Below, piece by piece: positions 1-9,003 of a DNA stretch of 64,000 nt (positions are counted from its first letter, which is position 1; each line of letters begins with the position of its first letter). The notes below the pieces were generated by a model. The model had not been told where the DNA came from. It was given only the letters and a program-made list of their open reading frames with translations, and searched no databases. Source of the stretch: an endosymbiont of Acanthamoeba sp. UWC8. Its GTDB lineage: Bacteria; Pseudomonadota; Alphaproteobacteria; Rickettsiales; Midichloriaceae. The stretch lies in assembly GCF_000730245.1 (NCBI RefSeq), contig NZ_CP004403.1, positions 744,001 through 808,000 on the forward strand. Direction: 5' to 3'. A program made the position numbers and the translations under genes.

Positions 1-54
1 TTAAAAACTATAAAACAAGCAGGCGCACTACAAGCAGATATAGAGGTAAGATAA
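1..54 (+). CDS. flgI: Flagellar P-ring protein FlgI, C-terminal end only
   Basis: The first 17 codons of the window are open and end in TAA at 52-54. The peptide has the form LKTIKQAGALQADIEVR, which fits the conserved FlgI tail (an L-K-x-x-G-A-L-x-A-x-[LI] pattern). FlgI forms the periplasmic P ring around the flagellar rod. The next gene starts 1 base after the stop and is a flgJ-type gene, the usual partner of flgI, which supports the call. The rest of the gene lies outside the window. Confidence 0.75.
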   Translation, partial: LKTIKQAGALQADIEVR

Positions 55-55
55 A

Positions 56-376
56 ATGACTAATATACATAATTTAACCAACAGTTTTGCAACTATGCAG
101 GTTGACCAGGGAAGGGAAAAAAGTTTATCAGGTAATTCACCTACTAAAGAAGCTGCACAGGAATTTTCCGCTTATGTCGTTTCCCATTTATTAAAAGAGG
201 CTTCCCCTCCGGTAAATAATCATATGCTTAACGAAAATAGTACAACTCAAGAAATATTTGAAGGCCTACTCACCAACGAGTATGCAAAGGTGGCGGCAAA
301 GCAGGATAGCTTAGGTATTACAAAAATAGTTGAATCGTCTTTATTACAAGTTCAAGAACAAAGTTTAGGGGAGTAA
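56..376 (+). CDS. flgJ: Flagellar rod-binding protein, FlgJ N-terminal type
   Basis: A 106-residue protein with the rod-binding pattern of FlgJ: an EFSAYVVSHLLKEA helix at about 37-50 and a closing F-E-G-L-L-x-x-E-Y-A-K segment at about 68-78. In enterobacteria FlgJ carries a second, muramidase domain for cutting peptidoglycan during rod export. That domain is absent here, so this is the short single-domain form common in alphaproteobacteria, and a separate lytic enzyme would be needed. It starts 1 base after flgI and ends 4 bases before the flgN-like gene, so it belongs to one flagellar operon. Confidence 0.8.
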   Translation: MTNIHNLTNSFATMQVDQGREKSLSGNSPTKEAAQEFSAYVVSHLLKEASPPVNNHMLNENSTTQEIFEGLLTNEYAKVAAKQDSLGITKIVESSLLQVQEQSLGE

Positions 377-380
377 GAAT

Positions 381-824
381 ATGGAAGCTGAAAAAATATT
401 TTTTAATTATGATATTGTAACTAATGCTTTTAATAAGCTGATAAACCTTATCAAAGATGATGAGCAGCATATAAAGAATAACAATATTGATAAGATTAAT
501 GATTCCCTAAATGAAAGAACTGATTTAATGAATTTTCTTGCTAGACAAAAGGAGACTTTAGCTAGGTTAGCCGATAAACGATCCATCCTTAATGAAGATC
601 AGGCAAAGGTTCTAAACGAGCTTTCTCAAGAGTTACATTTTTATGCAAACAAGAGCAAAAGAGAAATTTCTAAAGCAATGTATGTTAACCAAAAGATCTT
701 AACTATTGTTAGAGGTATTGTAGATAAAGAAGCCAGAAGTGTTAACTATAACCAAAGAGGGGTGAGAAAAAATACCTCTAAATTCCGTGAGATTCCCCAT
801 CTTGCTATCAATAAGAAACTTTAA
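381..824 (+). CDS. flgN: FlgN-like flagellar export chaperone
   Basis: A 147-residue, almost wholly helical, charged protein with many Lys, Glu and Asn. Its size, coiled-coil character and place directly before flgK fit FlgN, the cytosolic chaperone that holds the hook-filament junction proteins FlgK and FlgL before export. A central stretch (LNERTDLMNFLARQKETLARLADKR, about 43-67) is the sort of amphipathic helix seen in that family. Sequence conservation in FlgN is poor, so the call rests largely on context. The spacing to flgK is 14 bases. Confidence 0.65.
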   Translation: MEAEKIFFNYDIVTNAFNKLINLIKDDEQHIKNNNIDKINDSLNERTDLMNFLARQKETLARLADKRSILNEDQAKVLNELSQELHFYANKSKREISKAMYVNQKILTIVRGIVDKEARSVNYNQRGVRKNTSKFREIPHLAINKKL

Positions 825-838
825 AGAGGGATAATCAA

Positions 839-3250
839 ATGTCTGCAATTGCTTCGTCACTCACCGGTATAGAACTAAATAAGAAAAAGCTGGAAATAAC
901 CAGTTCTAACGTAGTAAATGTTGATACGGAAGGTTACGGTCAGCGCTCGATCATACAGAATTCAGTAGTTACTGCCGGCAATATTCAAGGAGTTTCAATT
1001 AAAGGTATAACTACCAAAACCGATAGGCTTCTTGAACAAACATTACTGCAAAAAACTTCCGAAGCAAACTATACGGAAACTAAAAAACGTTATTTTGAAT
1101 CTATGAACCAGGTTTTCGGAACACCGGGTGAAGGTAATAGTCTGGATTCTTTTATTACCCAAGCTTTTAAAGAGCTTGATACTCTTTCGGGTAACCTTAA
1201 TATTGCAACCCAAAAAGTAATCACGGTTGATAGTCTAAGCAATGCTGCAGAGAAAATTTCTTCTCTGGCAAGAAGCCTAGAAGATTTAAGGTATCAAGCT
1301 GATACGGAACTAAGCAGCATTACTTTAGGACTAAATGCTGAACTAAAAACCGCCTACGCATTAAGCCAAGAAACCACTGCTTTTCCCGAAGGCAGCATAG
1401 AGCATGTTGAAAGTGCAGAAAAACTAAAAGCCAGCGTTCTGAAGCTTTCAGAATATTTTGAATTAAAACAATATCCCGATAAACTCGGCCGCCTAAACCT
1501 TTATACTCCGACCGGGATTAATCTACTCGGTACACAGCATGCTTACCAGGCGAAATACACTCCCGCTTCATCAGCAGATGACTTCATTGAGCAACGTCCG
1601 CTAAACAGCTTCTTTATTACCGCAGTGGATGATTTCGGTAATGATTTGAATTTGGATATTGTTGTTACTCCTCCCGGGATCAGCGGACAAACCCATTATG
1701 AATTATCCCCCGGTAAAGTAGCCGGTTTACTTGATATGCGTGATGTTGAGATTCCAAGAGCATTAAATCAATTAGATCAACTGGCAAAAAAATTAAAAGA
1801 TGAGTTTAATAAAGTTCATAACACCGGGACAGGCTATCCGCCTGCGACTACGCTTACTGCAACTAAACTTACCGCCCGCGATGAAACTTTGCAATTCAGC
1901 GGATCCGTAAGGATTGCGGTTGTCGGCGATGACGGGCTTCCTTTACCTAACCCGAGTACTCCAGCATTAACTCTTGATCTTTCTAAATTAGATACCGGAA
2001 GCGGTGCAGGACGACCTAATATGGAAGGTATTATAAATGAAATCAATTATCATTTTAATCAAAGGTTTACCGGGGACAATAGCGTTAAATTAGGAAGATT
2101 AAATGATATAAAATTAGCAGCGGTAAGTGACTCAATAACTCCGGGCGCTGGTACAACATTTGATCTGGAACTATCCAATTTCTCAGGCAAAGATACGAAA
2201 ATTAATATAACTTCAGCAACAGCCGTAGATAATATGGGGGTAAATATACTATCATCCTTTAACAATGCAGTATCAACTATTACTAGTGGCAGCATGCAAA
2301 GAACAGGGACTACAGGTTCTTCCATTATTTTAAATAATACAGCCGCTCCGCTGGAATATCCTTATACAATTTCCCTGGATTGCCAAGTAACTGATGAGAC
2401 CTCAACTTATACCTCAACACTTACCTTCCAAATAAATAATCCGTCTCCAGATCCTTTGAACGGAATCATAAATAAGCGCTTTAGCGCGAACAGCGTAAGC
2501 GGCCAGGCAACTTTAGTTCAACCGGCGGTAAACGGCGGAGTATTAAGTGCAACTATTGTTGATGACCAGGGGAATAGTATACCGTCTAACAGCATACAGC
2601 CCGGAAGATTAAATATCTCAACCTTACAAGGTAATTATCGCTTAGTAATAGACCAGCTTGATAGCAAATATTTAGGTAATCCGACTAATAACACTCCGGC
2701 GACTAATGACGGGTTTAATACCTTATTCGGCTTAAATGATTTATTTGTGCGTAATGATGCACCGAAAAACTGGGGCAACTTAAAAAACTCCGCGGTATAT
2801 TTGGAGGTAAGAAGTGAAATTCAAGCTGACCCGAACTTGCTTTCTACCGGTAAGCTTAGACAGACACACTCAAATTATGCTGATTCCCCGATTTATACTT
2901 ATGAAGTTACTTCAGGAGATAAAGATACGTTAACTAATTTAATTCATATTGGTAATCAAAAATTTTTATTTGCCAATACTTCCGGGCTTCCGGCAACAAC
3001 TGTAACATTTTCAAGCTATGCTACTGAAATACTGTCGTTCAACTCGGTTTCAACCAAGCTGATCTCAGAGGAAGCGGGTAGGAATGAGCTGTTTAGAGAA
3101 GCATTACAGGATAAATTGGATTCAATTAGAGGAGTAGATTTAAACGCGGAGCTAACCAACCTGATATTATACCAACAAAACTTTACCGCCTCAGCTAAAA
3201 TCATCCAAACCGCAAGGGAATTTTTCGATACTTTAATTTCAAGTTTTTAA
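839..3250 (+). CDS. flgK: Flagellar hook-associated protein 1 (FlgK), unusually long
   Basis: FlgK joins the hook to the filament. The N-terminus (about 1-40) has the axial-protein helix with the S-S-N-V-V-N-V-D-T-E-G-Y-G motif, and the C-terminus (about 765-803) has the matching D0 helix (NLILYQQNFTASAKIIQTAREFFDTL), so both ends of the axial fold are intact. The protein has 803 residues against about 550 in Escherichia coli; the extra length is in the central, surface-exposed region, rich in Thr, Ser, Asn and Pro (about 230-700). It lies between the flgN-like chaperone gene and flgL, with a GAGGG ribosome site at about 826-830. Confidence 0.95.
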   Translation: MSAIASSLTGIELNKKKLEITSSNVVNVDTEGYGQRSIIQNSVVTAGNIQGVSIKGITTKTDRLLEQTLLQKTSEANYTETKKRYFESMNQVFGTPGEGNSLDSFITQAFKELDTLSGNLNIATQKVITVDSLSNAAEKISSLARSLEDLRYQADTELSSITLGLNAELKTAYALSQETTAFPEGSIEHVESAEKLKASVLKLSEYFELKQYPDKLGRLNLYTPTGINLLGTQHAYQAKYTPASSADDFIEQRPLNSFFITAVDDFGNDLNLDIVVTPPGISGQTHYELSPGKVAGLLDMRDVEIPRALNQLDQLAKKLKDEFNKVHNTGTGYPPATTLTATKLTARDETLQFSGSVRIAVVGDDGLPLPNPSTPALTLDLSKLDTGSGAGRPNMEGIINEINYHFNQRFTGDNSVKLGRLNDIKLAAVSDSITPGAGTTFDLELSNFSGKDTKINITSATAVDNMGVNILSSFNNAVSTITSGSMQRTGTTGSSIILNNTAAPLEYPYTISLDCQVTDETSTYTSTLTFQINNPSPDPLNGIINKRFSANSVSGQATLVQPAVNGGVLSATIVDDQGNSIPSNSIQPGRLNISTLQGNYRLVIDQLDSKYLGNPTNNTPATNDGFNTLFGLNDLFVRNDAPKNWGNLKNSAVYLEVRSEIQADPNLLSTGKLRQTHSNYADSPIYTYEVTSGDKDTLTNLIHIGNQKFLFANTSGLPATTVTFSSYATEILSFNSVSTKLISEEAGRNELFREALQDKLDSIRGVDLNAELTNLILYQQNFTASAKIIQTAREFFDTLISSF

Positions 3251-3265
3251 TAAAAGGGTAATGTT

Positions 3266-4177
3266 ATGACTACAATCGCTACTTTTACTTCACATAAGCA
3301 AATGATTAAAAATGTTTCCGAGAACTATGCTTCGGTTAATAAATCAAGTAACAAAATCTCGGCAGATAAACAATATGAATCTTTTCACGAAATGGCACCC
3401 AATGATTTAAGGTTATCGGAAGATTTAACTAACCAAGTAGAACTAACCGCAAACAGAATTACTAATAATAAATTGCTGACAAGTAAACTCAATGAATATG
3501 AAAATACTGTCCAGACAATCCAACAAGTAACCGAAGATGCAATGCGCTTTGTTCAAGTGGCTAAAGATTCCAGTAATGACAATACTTTAGCTATAAAAGA
3601 CATATCGACCAATTATATAAATGAAGTCAAAAGACTTTTATCAAGCAACTTTAACGGAGAGTATTTATTCTCCGGTTCTAAAACTAATATATCTCCGATT
3701 TCACACATTGAGTCTATTTCAAATGTTTTACCAGACGGCACCATTACTTCAAATTATTATCTCGGCGATAATGTTACCTCCGCCCAAAAGGTTTCTTCTA
3801 CTCAAGACTTAGATTACGCTATAACAGCAGATAATGAATCTTTTCAAAAGTTATTTGCTGCTTTTCACTATGCGGCGAAATATGAAGAAAGTAAGGATAA
3901 AGCCGACCTGGTCAAATCATTTAATCTTATGGATGAAGCTCAAAAAGGGTTAAATGAAATGGTAGCGGTATTGGGAAGCAATGGAGAGACGGTAGAAAGG
4001 ATAATTCAGAATGACGAAGTAGCAATTATTGATCAACAGGCAGCATTGACTTCAATAACTTCAGTTAATCCGGAATTAGAATATCCGAAATTAATTATGA
4101 AAATAGGAAAGTTGCAAGCAAGTTTTATGGTTGTTGCCAGAGCTTCCGAGATGTTTATCGGGGATTATATAAGATAG
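3266..4177 (+). CDS. flgL: Flagellar hook-associated protein 3 (FlgL)
   Basis: FlgL (303 residues, the family's normal length) is the second hook-filament junction protein, related to flagellin. Residues about 95-140 contain the flagellin-like segment ending in L-L-S-S-N-F-N-G-E-Y-L-F-S-G-S-K, typical of FlgL. The C-terminal D0-type helix follows the pattern L-E-Y-P-K-L-I-M-K-I-G-K-L-Q-A-S-F-M, comparable to the ending of FlgL and flagellins. It follows flgK by 15 bases and precedes fliW, so it is in the same operon. No flagellin gene is visible in the window. Confidence 0.93.
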   Translation: MTTIATFTSHKQMIKNVSENYASVNKSSNKISADKQYESFHEMAPNDLRLSEDLTNQVELTANRITNNKLLTSKLNEYENTVQTIQQVTEDAMRFVQVAKDSSNDNTLAIKDISTNYINEVKRLLSSNFNGEYLFSGSKTNISPISHIESISNVLPDGTITSNYYLGDNVTSAQKVSSTQDLDYAITADNESFQKLFAAFHYAAKYEESKDKADLVKSFNLMDEAQKGLNEMVAVLGSNGETVERIIQNDEVAIIDQQAALTSITSVNPELEYPKLIMKIGKLQASFMVVARASEMFIGDYIR

Positions 4178-4200
4178 TACTAAAAAATAAGGGGGAGAAA

Positions 4201-4671
4201 ATGATTAGTCATACTATAAAATACGAACTTAGAAAAGATCCGTTTGTCACAATCATCAATCAATTCGGTGAAATTGAAATTAATCTTGAGAATCAGATTA
4301 TATTCCCTCATGGGATGATCGGAATGCCTGATTGCAAACACTTTTGCCTTGCTAATATAAATGTTGAAAAATTTAAGTATTTTAAGCTGCTGCAAGGAGT
4401 AGTGGACACTAAACTTTCATTTCTTACTTTACCCATCCTGATACATAATAAATTTATTGATTCCTCCGATCTTGAGAAGGCATGCAGTGTATTGGGAATA
4501 AAGGTAGAAGATGTTGCAATTCTTCTTATTGCTTCAACTAAAATAACCGATCAGGGGAAAAAAATCATTGTTAATGCTCGCGCACCGATATTTATTGATT
4601 CAACTGCAAAAACTGCTATTCAATACGTAATTCCTGAAACTAAGTATAATATACAACATATTATTGATTAA
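4201..4671 (+). CDS. fliW: Flagellar assembly factor FliW
   Basis: A 156-residue protein with FliW hallmarks: the I-I-F-P-H-G-M-I-G-M-P segment (about 33-43) corresponds to the family signature (x-F-x-x-G-[IL]-x-G-[FM]), followed by a beta-barrel pattern and a P-I-F-I-D-S-T motif near the end. FliW binds flagellin and antagonises the RNA-binding regulator CsrA, coupling flagellin translation to export. It lies 23 bases after flgL with a strong GGGGGAG ribosome site. No csrA gene is seen nearby. Its presence suggests that filament assembly is regulated and not merely a relic. Confidence 0.85.
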   Translation: MISHTIKYELRKDPFVTIINQFGEIEINLENQIIFPHGMIGMPDCKHFCLANINVEKFKYFKLLQGVVDTKLSFLTLPILIHNKFIDSSDLEKACSVLGIKVEDVAILLIASTKITDQGKKIIVNARAPIFIDSTAKTAIQYVIPETKYNIQHIID

Positions 4672-4710
4672 GCCTTTTAGAAGATGTAGTTTACCTCGCA
4701 AGTAGCAACC

Positions 4711-4878
4711 TTACTCCTTGTGATCGCGGGGTTCATCCTTATCTCGGTTATTTACCCCATCTCTCAGCGAGCGGATACCTCTGCCTAATTCTCCCATTAC
4801 TTTCGGAAGTTTACCTGCTCCGAAGATAACAAAAATTATTAATAAAATTAATAACAATTCACCAAGTCTTCCCGACAT
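4711..4878 (-). CDS. tatA: Sec-independent translocase subunit TatA
   Basis: This short reverse-strand gene encodes 55 residues. It begins MSGRLGELLLILLIIFVIFG, a membrane helix, followed by the conserved F-G-x-x-K-L-P hinge (FGAGKLP, residues 19-25), then an amphipathic helix (VMGELGRGIRSLRD) and a short charged tail. That is the complete TatA plan. TatA oligomers form the pore that carries folded, twin-arginine-tagged proteins across the inner membrane. It faces fliW tail to tail; tatB and tatC are not in the window. Confidence 0.9.
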   Translation of the reverse strand: MSGRLGELLLILLIIFVIFGAGKLPKVMGELGRGIRSLRDGVNNRDKDEPRDHKE

Positions 4879-5041
4879 AATATATAATTACCTTAAATTG
4901 CCCCTGCATCTTAGATTTACCCTACTCATATTTAATTAGCAACTAAAATTACCCTTACTATATTATTTATATAATTGTAAAATGATTGCATTAGCATACA
5001 TAATTTCATATAAATTATTAAAAGTAATTAAAAATTGTTTT

Positions 5042-5893
5042 ATGTATTTCCAAGATTTAATTTTTGAACTTCAAAAATATTGGGCTGATAAAGGCTGTGT
5101 AATTTTACAACCTTATGATATGGAAGTGGGAGCGGGAACTTCACACCCTGCAACCACTCTAAGATGCTTAGGCTCCAAACCCTGGAATGTTGCCTATGTT
5201 CAACCTTGCAGGCGCCCTTCCGACGGCAGATATGGAGAAAACCCTAATCGAGTACAGCATTATTATCAATATCAGGTAATCCTTAAACCCTCTCCTGATA
5301 ATATTCAGGAACTATGCTTAGAGAGCTTATATAGGATCGGTATTGATCCTAAAAAACATGATCTAAGATTTGTCGAGGATGACTGGGAAAACCCTACCTT
5401 AGGTGCATGGGGTTTAGGATGGGAAGTGTGGTGTGACGGCATGGAAGTATTTCAATTTACCTATATGCAACAAATTGGCGGAATTGAATGTAAACCTATC
5501 CCGGGAGAACTCACCTACGGCTTGGAAAGGCTTGCTATGTTCATTCAAGGTGTAGACAGTATTTTTGATATTACCTGGAATGACAGGGGCGTTAAGTATA
5601 AAGATATATTTCTAGCCAATGAGGCTGATTATTCAAGCTATAATTTTAAATATGCCGATACTGAATTATTAATGCGCCATTTTACGGATCATGAGCAGGA
5701 GTGTAAAAATCTATTATCTCATAAACTTATTCAACCCGCTTATGATCAGTGCTTGAAAGCCGGCCACATATTTAATTTACTTGATGCCCGCGGGGTTATC
5801 AGTGTTACCGAGAGAACTTCTTATATCTCAAGAATAAGAAATTTAGTTCGCGAATGTTGCCGTATGTGGATTGAGAAGGATTCAAATAACTAG
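5042..5893 (+). CDS. glyQ: Glycyl-tRNA synthetase alpha subunit
   Basis: This is the catalytic alpha subunit of the alpha2-beta2 glycyl-tRNA synthetase, which charges tRNA-Gly. The sequence has the family opening [19 protein letters not shown], the [14 protein letters not shown] class II motif, and a C-terminal half with [12 protein letters not shown] (motif 3). The start at 5042 is chosen because the family begins with an M-x-F-Q-D-L-I pattern; an in-frame ATG 60 bases upstream would add an unconserved hydrophobic 20-residue leader. Length is 283 residues, normal for GlyQ. The glyS gene, which usually follows, is not here: a terminator and a convergent gene come next. Confidence 0.95.
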   Translation: MYFQDLIFELQKYWADKGCVILQPYDMEVGAGTSHPATTLRCLGSKPWNVAYVQPCRRPSDGRYGENPNRVQHYYQYQVILKPSPDNIQELCLESLYRIGIDPKKHDLRFVEDDWENPTLGAWGLGWEVWCDGMEVFQFTYMQQIGGIECKPIPGELTYGLERLAMFIQGVDSIFDITWNDRGVKYKDIFLANEADYSSYNFKYADTELLMRHFTDHEQECKNLLSHKLIQPAYDQCLKAGHIFNLLDARGVISVTERTSYISRIRNLVRECCRMWIEKDSNN

Positions 5894-5900
5894 AGTATTT

Positions 5901-5930
5901 AGAAATAGCCTCTTTAAAAAGGCTATTTCT
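5901..5930. terminator. Hairpin terminator between glyQ and the ART-repeat gene
   Basis: A perfect 10-11 bp stem (AGAAATAGCCT / AGGCTATTTCT) with a short A-rich loop lies 7 bases after the glyQ stop and just before the end of the convergent gene at 5947. It could serve both directions, since both arms are flanked by A/T-rich sequence. Confidence 0.65.
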
Positions 5931-5946
5931 ATCAGTTGAGAAGTTG

Positions 5947-8919
5947 CTAACAACATAAATATTCAGGGTCACATGTATTATATTCAAACCCATCAAACCC
6001 GAACAAGGCTTTTATTGTATAATTCCCATAATGTACTCTATCAGTAAAATAAGTTGATAGTAACGTATTTTGGTCTTCTGAATATTGATCCTGAGTATAT
6101 TTATTTATAAAATTATCATAATCTTTATAAAGTATAGATTTCATATCAGCAGTATGCTCGGCGGGGCACTCGAGACTTTTATATTTTGATACGGCTTCCT
6201 GATCAACTTCAATGTAGTCCCCGACCTGGTACTTTGGCTTTACATCATCAGATATATAAGGATTCTTTTCCACTGAGATTACTTTAAATTTCTTATTATA
6301 GTTAAGCTCTTCAACATCAAGCTTATATACCGCTACAACTTCTTCACCCTTAATGCCGTTAAAAATTAACTCATGCTCGTGGGTATGGCTACCGCATACT
6401 TGAGGAGAATTTTTTGAAATTCGCATCTCAATAAATACGCTATCTTGGCTTGTGTTTTCTGCCGTCATACCGGCGGCAAAGCTTGCTGACATATTCGGTT
6501 CTAACGAGACATACGTACCGCCGAACTCCCATCTTCCTTCGTCAACTTCATTCCAAGGCTGGTTAACGTAAAAACCTAAGAACTTTTGGTTTTCTCCAAT
6601 AGAAAAAGCTTTGATCCCGTATTTAAACCATGATTTTATATCTTCGCTATCAACATTAAATTTTAACCCTCTGAATATAGCAATCTCTTCTTCTATCGGC
6701 TTTGGGACTAAGCCGTTTAAAGTTAGCACCTCTAAGCTAAAATCTTCATCAAGTCTGTTTAGTGCTTTTCCGACTAGTTGATAATAAATATCAAAATCAT
6801 TATCTATTTTATTCAGAAGCACACTACCTGCACATAATGCTTTAAAATCTGCAAAAGTAGAATAACTTAACTCTTTACCTAAAAATGACCGGTTTGCTAA
6901 ATCCAGTTTTAACATAGGGCATTCACCGGCTAATTGATGTTTTAAATCCTGTTCTGATTTGCTTAAGTAGTAGGCTGCAAGTTTATGAGTAAACCCATCT
7001 AAAAAACCAAAATCGTTTTTAGTAAAATCATCATGGAAAGTATGGATCATGTGCTCAAATTTGCTTGGTATTTTGATTCCCGCCTTGTGCATAAGGTTGA
7101 GTAAAGCCTGATATTTATTATTTTCAACGGAACTTTCTAAACCTACTTCAATAGCATCAACTACATCCTTTAAAGGGGTAGGGTTTAAAGCCATGCCATA
7201 GCTAAATAACTTATAGGCATGTTCATAGTTACCTTTAATAAAGTGATCTTTTAATATTTTATCATTTTCTAAAATAGGTAAAATATAATTTTTCTCACTT
7301 AAATATTTAATAAGCTCTAGGCTTGGATTTCCGAACCAAATATTCCCCTCTATATCTTTGATTGATAAGTCTGCACCATGACTGATCAGGAGATCGGCAA
7401 TCTTGGAAGTAGTAGCATAAAATAAAGGTGTCTGGTTTTTGTCATTTAGTACGTTTAAGTTAACTTCAAAATTATCTAATATATAATCCAAATTTTCTTT
7501 TGAACCGCTTTTAACCATAATGTGCAGTAATGAACCGCTGTAAGCTAATAATTTGCTTATCCCCGAGCTGCCGATATTGTTAATAAGCTCATCAAGGTAT
7601 TCTTTAAATTGCGAGCCTAATTTAATGTATTCATCATACATAGATTTAAAAGTTATTTTCTCATCTACTTTAACAGTGGCGTTTTTAATAAGTAGTTGAA
7701 TAGTCTCTAACGGAGTATCGGATGATAAGGTAATAACCAGCTCTAAGGGAATAATTTTTATTCCCTGATCTAAAGCAAGCTTAATGAGATTATTATGCGT
7801 ATCTGTACAAATGATATTTTGATCTAAAAGCAGTGCATGCGGATTCAAGCCGTGATCAAGCAGTAACTTGGCAGTGTCAACCGTTAAAAATGATTCGATC
7901 AAGTCATTAAGCTTCATGTTTTTTAGGTCGGCTCCCTGCTCAAACGCAAACTCAACAAGGTCTTGCCGTAATTTTTGAAGGTACTCAGGGATTACAGTTG
8001 TATTCTCCTCTATTTTAACATAAGCCTGTAAAGCAAATTTTAAAAATACTTCAGCGGAAAAATATTTTTCTCCTCGGTTAATCATAACTTCTTTTAATGA
8101 TAAAACTGATTCCAAAGGAATCCCACCTATTTCTATAGCTTCCGGCTTAGCTCCATTTTCCAAAGCTAATTTAACCAACTCCTTCTGCTTAGCGTATAAC
8201 TCTTCATCTATGGTGTGCTCTTTATCAACAGAGTTAATATCTTCCGTATTAACTCTTAAGATTAAAGCTAAAAATTTGTCAACTGTTGTATGAGTTAAAA
8301 ATAATTCCGAATAATTATACAAGTTTTTCAAATTAATATAGCGTATAGAATCAATAATATTTTCAAGTTTAGCTCCTCTATTAAAAGCAGCTTTAACTAA
8401 TTCTTTCTGAGTAATTTCTGATGCTTTATCACCTACATAACTCTGTAAAACTAATTTCAAAAATATATCCGGATCGGAATTTAGGAATAATTCCGAGCTA
8501 TTGTGTAAATTTTCAAAAACCAGATAAATTGAGTCAGTAATATATTTAAGTTTAGCTCCTCTATCAAGGGCAGCTTTAACTAATTCTTTCTGAATACTTC
8601 TTTTCTGTTTATCAACTTCTTCCTCACCTGAAGTAATAATATAATCCAGCACAAAAGCTAAAAATTCATCTGCTTCAAAATATTTGTTGAAAGCTTCCAA
8701 GTAGTTTTTTATTTCATGTAATGAGCAATCGATGTATATCCAGTATAAATCTAAATTATTAGCTTTATGATACTCTAATAGTGCCGTTAGTAAATTCTCT
8801 GATTTATAATTGAAAGCAGTCTTCAATAATAATGAAAACTCTTCCTTATCAAGCTTTTGTTCAGCAAGATAGCTGGTGATTTCTTCTTGAGATTTATTAT
8901 AAAGCTCTAATTCCGACAT
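5947..8919 (-). CDS. Repeat protein (ankyrin-like) with C-terminal ADP-ribosyltransferase-like domain; candidate secreted effector
   Basis: A 990-residue protein without a signal peptide. Residues about 105-350 hold four related units each starting with a QKELVKAALDRGAKL-like segment (near 109, 170, 244 and 316), like diverged ankyrin units. A clearer ankyrin pair is at about 461-525 (GSLLHIMVKSGSKENLDYIL, then TPLFYATTSKIADLLISHGADL). The C-terminal third carries the three marks of the R-S-E class of ADP-ribosyltransferases in order: IFRGLKF (R750), GGTYVSLEP (S805), and HEHELIF (E848-x-E850), followed by a strand-like VVAVYKL. E-x-E is typical of arginine-directed enzymes. What I see are these motifs and repeats; that it modifies a host protein after type IV secretion is inference. 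It is monocistronic, with convergent glyQ on one side. The fold was not confirmed by search. Confidence 0.7.
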   Translation of the reverse strand: MSELELYNKSQEEITSYLAEQKLDKEEFSLLLKTAFNYKSENLLTALLEYHKANNLDLYWIYIDCSLHEIKNYLEAFNKYFEADEFLAFVLDYIITSGEEEVDKQKRSIQKELVKAALDRGAKLKYITDSIYLVFENLHNSSELFLNSDPDIFLKLVLQSYVGDKASEITQKELVKAAFNRGAKLENIIDSIRYINLKNLYNYSELFLTHTTVDKFLALILRVNTEDINSVDKEHTIDEELYAKQKELVKLALENGAKPEAIEIGGIPLESVLSLKEVMINRGEKYFSAEVFLKFALQAYVKIEENTTVIPEYLQKLRQDLVEFAFEQGADLKNMKLNDLIESFLTVDTAKLLLDHGLNPHALLLDQNIICTDTHNNLIKLALDQGIKIIPLELVITLSSDTPLETIQLLIKNATVKVDEKITFKSMYDEYIKLGSQFKEYLDELINNIGSSGISKLLAYSGSLLHIMVKSGSKENLDYILDNFEVNLNVLNDKNQTPLFYATTSKIADLLISHGADLSIKDIEGNIWFGNPSLELIKYLSEKNYILPILENDKILKDHFIKGNYEHAYKLFSYGMALNPTPLKDVVDAIEVGLESSVENNKYQALLNLMHKAGIKIPSKFEHMIHTFHDDFTKNDFGFLDGFTHKLAAYYLSKSEQDLKHQLAGECPMLKLDLANRSFLGKELSYSTFADFKALCAGSVLLNKIDNDFDIYYQLVGKALNRLDEDFSLEVLTLNGLVPKPIEEEIAIFRGLKFNVDSEDIKSWFKYGIKAFSIGENQKFLGFYVNQPWNEVDEGRWEFGGTYVSLEPNMSASFAAGMTAENTSQDSVFIEMRISKNSPQVCGSHTHEHELIFNGIKGEEVVAVYKLDVEELNYNKKFKVISVEKNPYISDDVKPKYQVGDYIEVDQEAVSKYKSLECPAEHTADMKSILYKDYDNFINKYTQDQYSEDQNTLLSTYFTDRVHYGNYTIKALFGFDGFEYNTCDPEYLCC

Positions 8920-9003
8920 AATTTTACTCTAATTTTTATTGTAAATTATATACTATAAACGTTAAAGTTTTATTACCATTACTAAGTTTTTTATTATTTT
9001 TTA

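Noticed and set aside
6364-6390. HEHE segment in the repeat-ART protein taken as a metalloprotease HExxH site
   Set aside because: There is no His at the fourth position after Glu. The E-x-E pattern in the context of R750 and S805 fits an ADP-ribosyltransferase better.
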